Shown here piece by piece: positions 44,638 to 53,828 of a stretch of DNA of 64,000 nt. The stretch spans positions 1 to 64,000 of the forward strand of contig CAJYLO010000031.1 in assembly GCA_913776245.1 (NCBI GenBank). Reading direction: 5' to 3'. The translations under genes were made by a program, and so were the position numbers. The notes under the pieces were generated by a model. It did not search any database. It had not been told where the DNA came from and worked only from the letters and a program-made list of their open reading frames with translations. How positions within the stretch are numbered: position 1 is the stretch's first letter; each line of letters begins with the position of its first letter. This stretch comes from an uncultured Chryseobacterium sp. GTDB lineage: Bacteria; Bacteroidota; Bacteroidia; Flavobacteriales; Weeksellaceae.

Positions 44638-44654
44638 ATCTTCCTGATTCAAAT

Positions 44655-44689
44655 AAAAATACGGTTTAACTTTCATTAACCGTATTTTT
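44655..44689 (-). terminator. Terminator of the T9SS beta-propeller gene
   Basis: AAAAATACGGTT (44655-44666) pairs perfectly with AACCGTATTTTT (44678-44689) around an 11-base loop. The minus strand then runs into T-rich sequence, 22 bases after the stop at 44711. Confidence 0.85.
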
Positions 44690-44710
44690 AAATTTTTATG
44701 ATATGTGTGA

Positions 44711-45862
44711 TTATTGTACTATGATCTTCTTTGATATAATAACCTTACCCTTTTCCGATTCTACATTAACAACATATATACCTGAGATCAACTTTCCTAA
44801 CTCAATTCTGTTATCTGAATTAGAAATATTAGTAACCGACTGATCTAAGACCAGATTTCCTGCAGTATTATAAACCCTGATTGTCGCATTTCCCTTTTGA
44901 TTACTGGCAATTCTTACATTGACATAACCTTCTAAAACTCTGGTTGGATAGATGTCGCTTTTGTTAATCGCAGCCAAAGGCTTGTTAGACTTATGAATGT
45001 AGGAACTTCCTAGATCATAAACCGGCATCGCCAGATTGGTGTTCATTTTTTCGGCCTGCAATGTTTCCAGGTTTAATGTATGGAATGCTCCGCCTTTTGC
45101 ACTGGCTAAAACGATTTTCCCATCCGCATTAACCGCAACGCCATTAATGGAAAAATTATCAGGCAAAGATCTTATTTTTCCGATGAATTTGGCTTTCATC
45201 TCATTTAAAGACACTTTGAAAACATTACCAGTTGCAGAGAAAATGTAGAAATTACCTGCTTCATCAGCAATCATATCGCCTCCGAAACCTGTCTGCATTC
45301 TGCTTAATAGATTTTCTCCATTTCCGGAATCATCTTTCACGATTCCCAAATCTGTGACCGAATATTTTCCGTCTTTATAAAAAATCTTCAAAAGTTGACC
45401 ACCGGAATTAGAAAGTGCATAAATGTTTCCGTCATTCCCGATTGTCATTCTGGAAAACTGTGAGCCAGTGTCGCAAGATGTTGGATTAGAAAGGTTATTT
45501 TCCACCAAAGTCACATTTTTCGTCTTGGAATCCAGAACATAAATATTGGAAGAAAACAACGGCATATAAACCAAATTCCCTCTGGAATCTACAGCCAACG
45601 TTGCCATTTGACCAGCAACGGCATTTGCGTTTGATTTTTTATCTTCAGTAATTTCCCGGTTTTGTTTTAAAGAAAATACAGTAGGCTGATCTGCGGAAGA
45701 TAAAATAATATTGCGGGTTAGTCCTGCTTTAGAATCCAGAGCTCTGAAATCCTTAAAAACAATATTTGCAGTCTCCCTGCCCGTAAGCGCAAAAAGATCC
45801 TGTTGCCCGAATGTCAGTGTGCTGATGGATAACATAAATAAAGAAAAGAGAGTTTTTTTCAT
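44711..45862 (-). CDS. T9SS type A-sorted secreted protein with propeller-like repeats
   Basis: The 383-residue precursor has a signal peptide ending TLTFGQ. The body consists of repeated short beta units such as LAVDSRGNLVYMPLFSSNIYV, MTIGNDGNIYALSNSGG and GVAVNADGKIVLASAKGG, as in NHL or SMP-30-like propellers. The last 75 residues (LEGYVNVRIASNQ ... GIYVVNVESEKGKVIISKKIIVQ) form a type A sorting domain. It should be exported to the surface or medium. No enzyme motif is seen, so the function is unknown. It has its own terminator and no close operon partner. Confidence 0.85.
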   Translation of the reverse strand: MKKTLFSLFMLSISTLTFGQQDLFALTGRETANIVFKDFRALDSKAGLTRNIILSSADQPTVFSLKQNREITEDKKSNANAVAGQMATLAVDSRGNLVYMPLFSSNIYVLDSKTKNVTLVENNLSNPTSCDTGSQFSRMTIGNDGNIYALSNSGGQLLKIFYKDGKYSVTDLGIVKDDSGNGENLLSRMQTGFGGDMIADEAGNFYIFSATGNVFKVSLNEMKAKFIGKIRSLPDNFSINGVAVNADGKIVLASAKGGAFHTLNLETLQAEKMNTNLAMPVYDLGSSYIHKSNKPLAAINKSDIYPTRVLEGYVNVRIASNQKGNATIRVYNTAGNLVLDQSVTNISNSDNRIELGKLISGIYVVNVESEKGKVIISKKIIVQ

Positions 45863-45923
45863 AATAATAGGTTTTTGATTACCACTAATTTAGTTATTTT
45901 TAGAATATAATGTTAAATTCCAC

Positions 45924-45952
45924 AAAAAAACCTTCCATTTTTATGAAAGGTT
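45924..45952 (-). terminator. Terminator of cysS
   Basis: AAACCTTCC and GAAAGGTTT pair imperfectly around a T-rich loop, with a T7 run following on the minus strand, 22 bases after the cysS stop. Confidence 0.75.
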
Positions 45953-45974
45953 TATAATATTAGGTTTTCCTCTG

Positions 45975-47444
45975 TTAATTCAGAATGTAAGTTGTTCCAT
46001 CTCGTCCGTCCTTCAGCTCTATTCCTTTTTCCAGAAGCTGGTCACGGATCTGGTCAGACAATTCCCAGTTTTTAGATTTTCTGGCCTGATTTCTCAAATC
46101 AATCAAAACCTGCAAAGTCTGGTCAAGCTTATCATTATTAGACTCTTCAATCATTTGCAATCCCAGAACGTCAAAAACTATTGCATTCAGGAATTGCTTC
46201 AAATCTTCATAATCTTCAGTCGAAATACTTTCTTTGCCCAATTTTGAAGCCGAAATGAATTTCACCGCCTCGAATAAATAAGAAATCAAAATCGGGCTGT
46301 TGAAATCGTCTGTAAGTGCTTCCAGGACTTTTTCTTTCCAGTTTTTATAATCGAAAGAAGAATTTTCTACACCTTCAACCTGAGTTTGAGTATTCAAGAT
46401 TTTCACAGCTTCCATCAACCTGTTGAAACCTTTTTCACTTGCCAACATCGCATCATTGGAAATATCCAGAACACTTCTGTAATGTGCCTGTAGAAAGCAA
46501 AATCTCAACACGCTCGGATGAAATGCTTTTTCAAAGAAATCATTATTCCCGGTAATCAGTTCCATTGGAAGGATGTAATTTCCGGTAGATTTGCTCATTC
46601 TTTGTCCGTTCATCGTCAGCATATTAGCGTGCATCCAGTATTTCACAGGTTCTACTCCATTGCAAGCTTTTCCCTGAGCAATTTCACATTCGTGATGCGG
46701 GAATTTCAGATCCATTCCACCACCGTGAATATCGAACTGGTCGCCAAGATATTTGGTGCTCATCGCTGTACATTCCAGATGCCAGCCTGGGAAACCTTCG
46801 CCCCAAGGTGACGGCCATTTCATAATATGTTCCGGCGACGCTTTTTTCCAAAGCGCAAAATCCTGAGGATTTTTTTTCTCGTCTTGTCCATCCAGATCTC
46901 TTGTATTGGCAAATAATTCTTCGATATTTCTTCGGGAAAGCTCGCCGTAATTAAGACCTCTCGCATTGTATTCCAACACATCGAAATAGACGGAACCGTT
47001 ACTTTCATAAGCAAACCCTTTTTCTACCAAAAGTTTTGTGAGTTCCAATTGCTCGATGATATGACCGGTGGCTGTCGGTTCAATGGTTGGCGGAAGCAGA
47101 TTGAATTTCTTCAAAACCTCGTGGAAATCAACTGTATATTTTTGGACGATTTCCATCGGCTCCAGTTTTTCCAGCCTGGATTGCTTAATGAACCGGTCAT
47201 TATTGATATCGCCATCGTCCGTCAAATGTCCCGCATCAGTAATATTTCTAACGTATCTGACTTTATAGCCCAGAAACTGAAGACTTCTGTAAATGAAATC
47301 GAAAGACAAAAATGTTCTTACGTTTCCCAAATGCACATTGCTGTAAACCGTTGGTCCGCAAACGTACATCCCGATATTACCCTCTAATATTGGTTTGAAA
47401 ACTTCTTTTTCGCCTGAAAGCGAGTTGTATATTTTTAGTTGCAT
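45975..47444 (-). CDS. cysS: Cysteinyl-tRNA synthetase
   Basis: The 489-residue class I enzyme charges tRNA-Cys. The N-terminal nucleotide-binding fold has the HIGH-type motif HLGN in [14 protein letters not shown], and the KMSKS-type loop is RMSKS in [12 protein letters not shown]. Zinc-ligand residues are visible in CGPTVYSN and [10 protein letters not shown], and the HHECEIAQG and [12 protein letters not shown] motifs are typical. The C-terminal DALR-like helices end [20 protein letters not shown]. Length is normal. It is preceded by a 102-base gap and a DinB-like gene. Confidence 0.98.
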   Translation of the reverse strand: MQLKIYNSLSGEKEVFKPILEGNIGMYVCGPTVYSNVHLGNVRTFLSFDFIYRSLQFLGYKVRYVRNITDAGHLTDDGDINNDRFIKQSRLEKLEPMEIVQKYTVDFHEVLKKFNLLPPTIEPTATGHIIEQLELTKLLVEKGFAYESNGSVYFDVLEYNARGLNYGELSRRNIEELFANTRDLDGQDEKKNPQDFALWKKASPEHIMKWPSPWGEGFPGWHLECTAMSTKYLGDQFDIHGGGMDLKFPHHECEIAQGKACNGVEPVKYWMHANMLTMNGQRMSKSTGNYILPMELITGNNDFFEKAFHPSVLRFCFLQAHYRSVLDISNDAMLASEKGFNRLMEAVKILNTQTQVEGVENSSFDYKNWKEKVLEALTDDFNSPILISYLFEAVKFISASKLGKESISTEDYEDLKQFLNAIVFDVLGLQMIEESNNDKLDQTLQVLIDLRNQARKSKNWELSDQIRDQLLEKGIELKDGRDGTTYILN

Positions 47445-47546
47445 CTTTTATAAATGATGAATGATAGTTGATAATGATTTTAAAATACGAACACAGAAAA
47501 TCAACAACAGATAATTGTTGCAATGAAAATTTGATGTATCAGTTTT

Positions 47547-47993
47547 TTATATTTTATCATTATTAATAACTTTTAGATGATGATTTAAATGATTAATATA
47601 ATCCTCAATAATAAACCTTAAGGTAAAAGATTGTTTTTCAGATTTTGTTGTGTCGCAAATATTGTCCAGTAGTTCATCAGGAATATTTTCAATTATATTG
47701 ACAATTTGAAGATTCAGATATTTCCATAAATTGATAATATCCAAAATTGGCGTGTTTTGATAGTTTTGAGCTTTTACCCAATGATTTTGGTCATAGACAA
47801 TATTTTCGTTTTCTTTATATTGAGTTATGATGAATCTCCTAATGTTGGTAAATGCACTATCACAAAGATGTCCCAGAATTTCTTTTTTTGACCATTTTTC
47901 ATCAGATAATTTTTTTTTCCATTGGTTTTCTGAAATTGATTCAAATTTTGCAACCTGATTTTCCACAATTCGTTTTAAAATTTGATAATTCAT
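47547..47993 (-). CDS. DinB-like four-helix metal-binding protein
   Basis: The 148-residue protein has the DinB superfamily pattern of three metal-ligand His positions on helices: GHLCDSA (near 43), YDQNHWVKAQ and HLNHHLKVI near the C-terminus. Members are often thiol-dependent transferases or damage-associated proteins of unknown function; the name does not imply the DinB polymerase. The start is the ATG at 47993 rather than TTG 47999. It overlaps the 3' end of the decayed kinase-like gene by 4 bases (ATGA), so its translation may once have depended on that gene. Confidence 0.82.
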   Translation of the reverse strand: MNYQILKRIVENQVAKFESISENQWKKKLSDEKWSKKEILGHLCDSAFTNIRRFIITQYKENENIVYDQNHWVKAQNYQNTPILDIINLWKYLNLQIVNIIENIPDELLDNICDTTKSEKQSFTLRFIIEDYINHLNHHLKVINNDKI

Positions 47994-48609
47994 TTCCAAA
48001 AAATATCTGGTTTTATATAAAAAACAGTGTCAATAAAAAATAGAACTCCACTTTGCGTGAGCACATTTTCGTCGTGTAAATCTTCCAAAATAATTCCTAA
48101 ATCTTCATTGTAATAATCATTATTTCGAGTATTTTGGAACCCATTATTCGTTAAAAACTCTTTCACTTTTTCAAGATCAGTTGCTTCATCTGATTTCACA
48201 AATTTTTGACGAACCACTGCATACAAAACTTCATCAGCCGAATAAAAACCTAGAAGTTCATAAGCAGTATCTGGAAAGAAATAATTATTTAACAAAAGAT
48301 TCTGAAGATATTCTTTCCAAGAAGAATAATAGATTCCATCATTTAGCTTTAGAACTTCGAAATCATTATTCAAAAAAACTTTCTGTTCTGCACCTTCCGA
48401 AACGAAAGAATTAAAATCAATGTTGTGATATCAGAAACTCTCTTGTTCTAACCAAGAAATTAATCTCTTTGTTTCTTCTCTTTTGAAGTGCTTGTTTTAC
48501 TGAGTCGCTTCGCTTGATTCTTCGCTTCCTGTAAGGTAACCGATGATTGTTTGGATAACAGTTCCAAACTTAACTTCGCTCTGTCCTGAAAAGATATGTT
48601 GTAATTCAT
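47990..48609 (-). pseudogene. Disrupted polyvalent-type kinase-like gene (frameshift plus in-frame stop)
   Basis: Read on the minus strand, an ATG at 48609 opens 49 codons (MNYNISFQDRAKLSLELLSK ... KRLSKTSTSKE) that end at TAA 48460-48462. In the next frame the sequence continues EETKRLISWLEQESF, meets TGA at 48431-48433, then runs YHNIDFNSFVSEGAEQKVF into the 127-codon frame ending at 47990 (LLGFYSADEVLYAVV; IILEDLHDENVLTQSGVLFFIDTVF). SEGAEQKV and LEDLHDENV...FIDT resemble the kinase domain found in polyvalent proteins. The frame change must lie within 48463-48496. Both lesions suggest decay, unless sequencing errors are involved. folE ends 21 bases upstream. Confidence 0.75.
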
Positions 48610-48630
48610 TTTTTATCATTAAGATTAAAA

Positions 48631-49296
48631 TTAATCAAATTTTGCGTGACTTCCTACATAATGCAGAAACTCCTGCCTTGTAATAGGATTGGTTCTGAAA
48701 ATACCGCTTAATTCAGCTGTAATCGTAGAACTTGCCGTATCTTTTATGCCTCTGCAATTCACACAGAGATGTTTTGCATCAATGATACAAGCTACATTAT
48801 TTGTACCCAAAGCATCCTTCAGGGCATCTACTATCTGCATCGTAAGTCTTTCCTGCACCTGCGGACGTTTGGCATAATAATCTACAATCCTGTTGATCTT
48901 TGACAGACCGATTACCTCTCCATTGGAGATGTAAGCAACATGTGCTTTCCCTATGATTGGTAAAAAGTGATGTTCGCAGAAAGAGTAAACCGTAATATCC
49001 TTTTCCACCAGCATCTGCCTGTATTTATACTGATTTTTAAAAGTAGAGACTGTTGGCTTATTTTCAGGAAGCAGACCTCCGAAAATCTCATTAACATACA
49101 TCTTGGCCACCCTCTTCGGAGAATCCTTCAGAGAATCATCTGTCATATCAAGTCCCAAGGTATGCATTATTTCGGCAAAAAGCCCTTCAATCTTCTCGAT
49201 CTTCTCTTCAGGCTCAAGCTCAAAAGCATCTTTTCTCAGAGGTGTATGTTCCTTACCTGTGAAAACATCGTCATCATTATCCGGAAAATGTTCCAT
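48631..49296 (-). CDS. folE: GTP cyclohydrolase I
   Basis: The 221-residue enzyme makes 7,8-dihydroneopterin triphosphate from GTP, first step to folate and pterins. Zinc ligands appear in SFCEHHFLPIIGKAHVAYIS and in the later CVNC of AKHLCVNCRGIKD. GLSKINRIVDYYAKRPQVQE is the substrate-binding block. I take the ATG at 49296 (MEHFPDNDDD); an ATG at 49305 would add three residues and a TTG at 49320 eight. The acidic N-terminal extension before EKIEKIEGLF is longer than in E. coli. A TATTTTTG box lies directly upstream. Confidence 0.96.
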   Translation of the reverse strand: MEHFPDNDDDVFTGKEHTPLRKDAFELEPEEKIEKIEGLFAEIMHTLGLDMTDDSLKDSPKRVAKMYVNEIFGGLLPENKPTVSTFKNQYKYRQMLVEKDITVYSFCEHHFLPIIGKAHVAYISNGEVIGLSKINRIVDYYAKRPQVQERLTMQIVDALKDALGTNNVACIIDAKHLCVNCRGIKDTASSTITAELSGIFRTNPITRQEFLHYVGSHAKFD

Positions 49297-49317
49297 AAAT
49301 ATCATTATAATAAGAGG

Positions 49318-49325
49318 CAAAAATA
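49318..49325 (-). promoter_or_regulatory. Candidate -7 box of folE
   Basis: The minus strand reads TATTTTTG, 12 bases before the ATG at 49305 and 21 before 49296. No spaced TTG is visible. Confidence 0.45.
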
Positions 49326-49415
49326 AGCAAATTTTCAGACCTTAAGTATTGTAATTTTAAAGATTTGATTATAAAAAAGATAGAATACTGCAAAGGCTAA
49401 AAAACTAAAAAAAAA

Positions 49416-49444
49416 TTGAAATGATTTGAAATTTTATATATTTG
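49416..49444 (+). promoter_or_regulatory. Promoter of the acpP-fabF cluster
   Basis: -33 TTG (49416-49418) and -7 TATATTTG (49437-49444) are 18 bases apart, inside the known flavobacterial spacing, and lie 32 bases before the acpP ATG. Confidence 0.75.
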
Positions 49445-49476
49445 CACCAAATTAACATTAATTAAAAATAAATATT

Positions 49477-49716
49477 ATGTCAGACATTGCATCAAGAGTA
49501 AAAGCTATCATCGCTGATAAGCTTGACGTTGAAGAAACAGAAGTAACTCCAGAAGCTAGCTTCACTAATGATTTAGGAGCTGATTCATTGGATACTGTAG
49601 AATTGATCATGGAATTCGAAAAAGAATTCAATATTCAGATTCCTGATGATCAAGCAGAAAAAATTACAACTGTAGGTCACGCTATTGCTTACATCGAAGA
49701 AGTTGTAAATAAATAA
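49477..49716 (+). CDS. acpP: Acyl carrier protein
   Basis: The 79-residue acidic protein carries fatty-acid intermediates on a phosphopantetheine arm attached to Ser37 in the [10 protein letters not shown] motif. Helix II ([20 protein letters not shown]) is the docking face for synthases. It lies 24 bases upstream of fabF, its partner in chain elongation. It has a well-formed promoter and a 32-base leader. Confidence 0.98.
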   Translation: MSDIASRVKAIIADKLDVEETEVTPEASFTNDLGADSLDTVELIMEFEKEFNIQIPDDQAEKITTVGHAIAYIEEVVNK

Positions 49717-49740
49717 TATTTTATCTATACCAAGAAATTT

Positions 49741-50988
49741 ATGGAATTAAAAAGAGTAGTTGTAACCGGCTTCGGCGCTATTACACCGATCGGAAATAAT
49801 GCTAAAGAATACTGGGAAAACCTTATCAAAGGAGAGAGCGGCGCTGCTCCTATTACTCTTTTTGATTCCACTAATTTTAAAACTAAGTTTGCCTGCGAAG
49901 TAAAAAATTTCGATGCACTTAATTATTTCGATAAGAAAGAGGCCAAGAAAATGGACAGAAATTCTCAGTTCGGACAGATTGCCGCAAGAGAAGCCATTGC
50001 GCACAGCAGACTTATTGAAGATGAAGTGAATAAGGATCGTGTTGGGGTGATCTGGGGTTCCGGAATCGGCGGACTGGAAACTTTCGAAACGGAAGTTCTC
50101 GGCTGGGCTGCTTCCAATAATATCCCGAGATTCAATCCGTTCTTTATTCCAAAGATGATTGCGGACATCACGCCGGGGAATATCTCTATTGAGTATGGAT
50201 TCCACGGACCAAACTACACCACGGTTTCGGCCTGTGCATCATCTGCCAATGCGTTGATTGATGCAAAGATGCTTATCAATCTTGGTAAAGCAGACGTTAT
50301 CGTCTGTGGTGGCTCCGAAGCAGCTGTTACAGCAAGCGGAATGGGCGGATTCAACGCAATGCATGCACTTTCTACAAGAAATGATGATCCTAAAACAGCT
50401 TCAAGACCTTTTGACAAAGACCGAGATGGCTTTGTTTTAGGCGAAGGCGCAGGATGTATCATACTTGAAGAATATGAGCATGCAAAAAAACGAGGAGCAA
50501 CAATCTATGCAGAGTTAGCTGGCGGCGGTATGAGTGCAGATGCACATCACATGACAGCACCACATCCTGAAGGTCTTGGCGCTTATCTGGTAATGAAAAA
50601 TTGTTTAGAGGACGCAGGTGTAACTGCTGACGAAGTAGATCATATCAATATGCACGGTACATCTACTCCATTAGGAGACATCGCAGAATCTAATGCCATT
50701 GCAAGATTATTCGGAGAGCACGCCTTTGATATTCAGATCAATTCTACAAAATCAATGACAGGCCATCTTTTGGGTGCTGCCGGCGTTATTGAAGCCATTG
50801 CTGCATTACATACCATAATTCATGGCATTGTTCCGCCAACCATTAATCATTTTACTGATGATGAAAATATTGACAGCAGACTCAATTTTACCTTTAATAA
50901 TGCGGTAGAAAAAAATGTTGAAATTGCAATGAGCAATACTTTCGGCTTTGGAGGCCACAATGCATGCGTTCTTTTCAAAAAAATATAA
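49741..50988 (+). CDS. fabF: 3-oxoacyl-ACP synthase II
   Basis: The 415-residue thiolase-fold condensing enzyme elongates fatty acids. The catalytic triad is Cys165 in TVSACASSAN, His305 in NMHGTSTPLGD and His342 in MTGHLLGAAG, with Lys337 in STKSMTG. The C-terminal NTFGFGGHNACVLF is typical. It follows acpP directly and precedes rnc by 12 bases, an arrangement widespread in bacteria. Confidence 0.98.
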   Translation: MELKRVVVTGFGAITPIGNNAKEYWENLIKGESGAAPITLFDSTNFKTKFACEVKNFDALNYFDKKEAKKMDRNSQFGQIAAREAIAHSRLIEDEVNKDRVGVIWGSGIGGLETFETEVLGWAASNNIPRFNPFFIPKMIADITPGNISIEYGFHGPNYTTVSACASSANALIDAKMLINLGKADVIVCGGSEAAVTASGMGGFNAMHALSTRNDDPKTASRPFDKDRDGFVLGEGAGCIILEEYEHAKKRGATIYAELAGGGMSADAHHMTAPHPEGLGAYLVMKNCLEDAGVTADEVDHINMHGTSTPLGDIAESNAIARLFGEHAFDIQINSTKSMTGHLLGAAGVIEAIAALHTIIHGIVPPTINHFTDDENIDSRLNFTFNNAVEKNVEIAMSNTFGFGGHNACVLFKKI

Positions 50989-51000
50989 TCTGACGTTTTT

Positions 51001-51771
51001 ATGGAGTTGAAAAATTATTTTTTCAAATTTCTTCCTAAAAACAGAACACAAAAACTTTCGGAAAAAGATCTTCTTTTTCGCAAAAAAATTTCTGACATTG
51101 TAGGATATAATATCCACAACCTGGAAATCTTTAAGGAGGCATTCTCTCTGAAGTCCTCTACAAAAAGTACGAATAAAAAAAATTACGAACGCCTTGAGTT
51201 TTTAGGGGATTCTGTTTTAGGAACCATTATTTCTTGCCATCTTTTTCAAACGTATCCGAATGAAAACGAAGGATTCCTCACGCAGATGAAATCCAAGATT
51301 GTCAACCGGAAGAATCTTAATAAACTTGGTGAGGATCTGAAGCTTAGCAGCCTTTTGCAGGTAGACACCTCTCAGACTATATTGAGTGAAAATATTTCCG
51401 GGAATCTGCTGGAAGCGCTGATTGGGGCTATTTACCTGGATATTGACTACGAATTCTGCAAAAAGATAGTTCTGGACAGAATACTAACACCATCCACCAT
51501 CAATAAGCTTGAAAATAAAATAATCAGCTATAAAGGTCTTTTATTAGAATGGAGCCAGAAAAAGAAAGTTCCTATCAGATATGAAACCTGTGAGGAGTTC
51601 CAGCCTAATAAAATTGTATTGTTCAGATGTCATGTCTGGCTACATAATGAACGCATCTCCAATGCTGTAGAAGCTTCAAAAAAGAAAGCCGAAGAAAAAG
51701 CAGCTCAAAGGGCGTTCTACGTTCTTAGTAAAAAAGAAAATATTATTGAAAATCAAAAAACAATTTCTTAA
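51001..51771 (+). CDS. rnc: Ribonuclease III
   Basis: The 256-residue double-stranded-RNA endonuclease processes rRNA precursors and structured mRNAs. The catalytic signature is YERLEFLGDSVLGTIISCHL, with a second acidic cluster in EALIGAIYLDIDYE. A double-stranded-RNA binding domain fills the C-terminus (KGLLLEWSQKKKVPIRYETC ... ASKKKAEEKAAQRAFYVL). A lysine-rich N-terminal extension precedes the catalytic domain. Its last 26 bases overlap the next gene. Confidence 0.96.
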   Translation: MELKNYFFKFLPKNRTQKLSEKDLLFRKKISDIVGYNIHNLEIFKEAFSLKSSTKSTNKKNYERLEFLGDSVLGTIISCHLFQTYPNENEGFLTQMKSKIVNRKNLNKLGEDLKLSSLLQVDTSQTILSENISGNLLEALIGAIYLDIDYEFCKKIVLDRILTPSTINKLENKIISYKGLLLEWSQKKKVPIRYETCEEFQPNKIVLFRCHVWLHNERISNAVEASKKKAEEKAAQRAFYVLSKKENIIENQKTIS

Positions 51772-52219
51772 GCTAGAAGAAGATCATACAGAGATCACCA
51801 TAGGATTGGTAAGACTTATAAAAACAATCCCTGAGCACGAATTGTTTTTTATCCTGAATAAGATCAATGATTTTAAATTTAAAAGAATTAATGATATCAA
51901 AATCAAAGGAGAATATTTTGATTATTATTTTTCCAGATATCAGGCGTATGATAAATATTCTAAGAACTGTTACAGCTTTATCTCCAATAAATCGATCCGT
52001 TCTGATCAGAAAAAAGTACAAAATCAGCTTTTTTCTGATGAATCGAATATTAAATTTTTACTAAATCTGCATCAGGATGCCGATTACATTTTAACTAATT
52101 CTGATATGTTTGCGGATTTTTCATTAATTTTGCTCCCTGAAAATTTTGTATTTCAAATTCAGGAATATCTATTGAGTTCTGAAGAAGAACTTTATCAATT
52201 AATTCAATATTATGAATAA
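51746..52219 (+). CDS. IPExxxVDY-like conserved protein, function unknown
   Basis: The 157-residue protein contains KTIPEHELFFILNKIN, where IPE matches the name-giving motif of the Bacteroidota IPExxxVDY family, and an aromatic, charged body (KGEYFDYYFSRYQAYDKYSK). No signal peptide or catalytic motif is seen. The start is TTG 51746 within rnc; no in-frame ATG exists before the conserved region. Its end overlaps pyk by 8 bases. The rnc-IPE-pyk overlap chain suggests a coupled operon. Confidence 0.78.
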   Translation: MKIKKQFLKLEEDHTEITIGLVRLIKTIPEHELFFILNKINDFKFKRINDIKIKGEYFDYYFSRYQAYDKYSKNCYSFISNKSIRSDQKKVQNQLFSDESNIKFLLNLHQDADYILTNSDMFADFSLILLPENFVFQIQEYLLSSEEELYQLIQYYE

Positions 52220-53657
52220 GAACCTTAAAAAAACAAAAATAATTGCAACACTAGGCCCTGCGACTTCCAGCAAGGAAACAATGATCCAGATGATCCAGGC
52301 AGGTGTGGATGTGTTCAGAATCAATTTTTCCCACGCCGATTATGAATTGGTAAAAAGAAATGTTGATATCATCCGTGAGATCAATAAAGAATATGGCTAC
52401 TCCGTTTCGATTTTAGGCGATTTGCAAGGTCCAAAGTTGAGAGTTGGTGTTGTAAAAGAAGGATCCTTCCTTAATCCGGGAGATGTTCTGACCTTTACCA
52501 ATGAAAAAATGGAGGGTGATTCTACAAAAGTTTATATGACTTATGAAAAATTCCCTCAGGATGTAAAAGTCGGAGAAAGAATTCTTATTGATGACGGGAA
52601 ATTGGTTCTTGAGGTTATTGAAACCAACAATATAGACACTGTACGCGCAAAAACGATACAAGGCGGGCCGCTGAGCTCTAAAAAGGGAGTTAATCTTCCG
52701 AATACCAATGTCTCACTTCCGGCTTTGACAGAAAAGGATATCGAAGATGCCAATTTTATGCTGGACAATGAGTTCGACTGGATCGCACTTTCATTCGTCC
52801 GTCATGCACAGGACATCATTGATCTGAAGGAATTGATGGCAAAACATCCTACCAATAAATCGAAAACTCCGATTATTGCCAAGATTGAAAAACCAGAAGG
52901 CGTAAAGAATATAGATCAGATTCTTATGGAATGTGATTGTTTGATGGTAGCCAGAGGTGATCTTGGAGTAGAAGTTCCGATGGAGCAGGTGCCGGTAATT
53001 CAGAAGAACCTTGTTAACAAAGCGAGACTGTATGCAAAACCTGTTATCATTGCAACCCAAATGATGGAAACAATGATCAATAGCTTGACACCAACAAGAG
53101 CTGAAGTAAATGACGTTGCCAACTCAGTTTTGGATGGTGCTGATGCGGTGATGCTTTCCGGAGAAACTTCCGTTGGAAAATATCCTGTAGATGTGGTTAG
53201 AAATATGGCTAAGATTGTTAAAAATATTGAAAAAACAGCTTTATATTCAAAACTGAACCACGTTATAGAAGAAAAGATCAACTGTGTAGATGAGAGATTT
53301 ATTACTGATAAAATATGCCGTTCAGCGGTTGATATTGCAAAATCTACCGGTGCAGAAGCTATTGTAACGCTTACGGCTTCCGGCTATACGGCATTCCAGA
53401 TCTCAGCGCACAGACCATCATCTCACATTATTGTTTTCAGTTCAAACAGACGTGTTATCACTATGCTGAATCTGCTTTGGGGTGTGAGAGCATTTTATTA
53501 TGATATGCAAAAATCTACCGATGAAACAGTGATCCAGGTTAATATGCTGACTCATAATTACGGTTTTGTAGAGCAGGGCGATTTTGTTGTAAACCTGAAC
53601 GCAATGCCTGTTCATAATGGAGGTAAAACCAATACGTTGAGATTATCAACGATTTAA
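52212..53657 (+). CDS. pyk: Pyruvate kinase
   Basis: The 481-residue glycolytic enzyme converts phosphoenolpyruvate and ADP to pyruvate and ATP. The N-terminal motif KIIATLGPATSSKETM, the active-site lysine block IAKIEKPEGVKNIDQIL, the metal-binding MVARGDLGVEVP and TQMMETMINSLTPTRAEVND are all present. The C-terminal regulatory-type domain follows (about 350-481). It overlaps the preceding gene by 8 bases and ends in a terminator. Confidence 0.98.
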   Translation: MNKNLKKTKIIATLGPATSSKETMIQMIQAGVDVFRINFSHADYELVKRNVDIIREINKEYGYSVSILGDLQGPKLRVGVVKEGSFLNPGDVLTFTNEKMEGDSTKVYMTYEKFPQDVKVGERILIDDGKLVLEVIETNNIDTVRAKTIQGGPLSSKKGVNLPNTNVSLPALTEKDIEDANFMLDNEFDWIALSFVRHAQDIIDLKELMAKHPTNKSKTPIIAKIEKPEGVKNIDQILMECDCLMVARGDLGVEVPMEQVPVIQKNLVNKARLYAKPVIIATQMMETMINSLTPTRAEVNDVANSVLDGADAVMLSGETSVGKYPVDVVRNMAKIVKNIEKTALYSKLNHVIEEKINCVDERFITDKICRSAVDIAKSTGAEAIVTLTASGYTAFQISAHRPSSHIIVFSSNRRVITMLNLLWGVRAFYYDMQKSTDETVIQVNMLTHNYGFVEQGDFVVNLNAMPVHNGGKTNTLRLSTI

Positions 53658-53680
53658 TATAATTCAACCAAAAATATCAT

Positions 53681-53712
53681 AAATCCGGAGCTTGAGGCTT
53701 CGGATTTTTTTA
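53681..53712 (+). terminator. Terminator of the acpP-pyk cluster
   Basis: AAATCCGGAGC pairs with GGCTTCGGATTT (one G-T pair) around a short loop, followed by a T run. Confidence 0.85.
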
Positions 53713-53800
53713 TTTCATTAATGAATACTATTATGTGGATAAATAACTTTTTTTAACTTTCTCTTACAATAAAAAATTAGCTATTAAGAATTAAAATGAT

Positions 53801-53808
53801 TATTTTTG
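53801..53808 (+). promoter_or_regulatory. Candidate -7 box of recA
   Basis: TATTTTTG lies 21 bases before the recA ATG. No -33 TTG or clear operator palindrome is seen in the 171-base gap. Confidence 0.45.
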
Positions 53809-53828
53809 AGAATAATTTTATTTAACAA

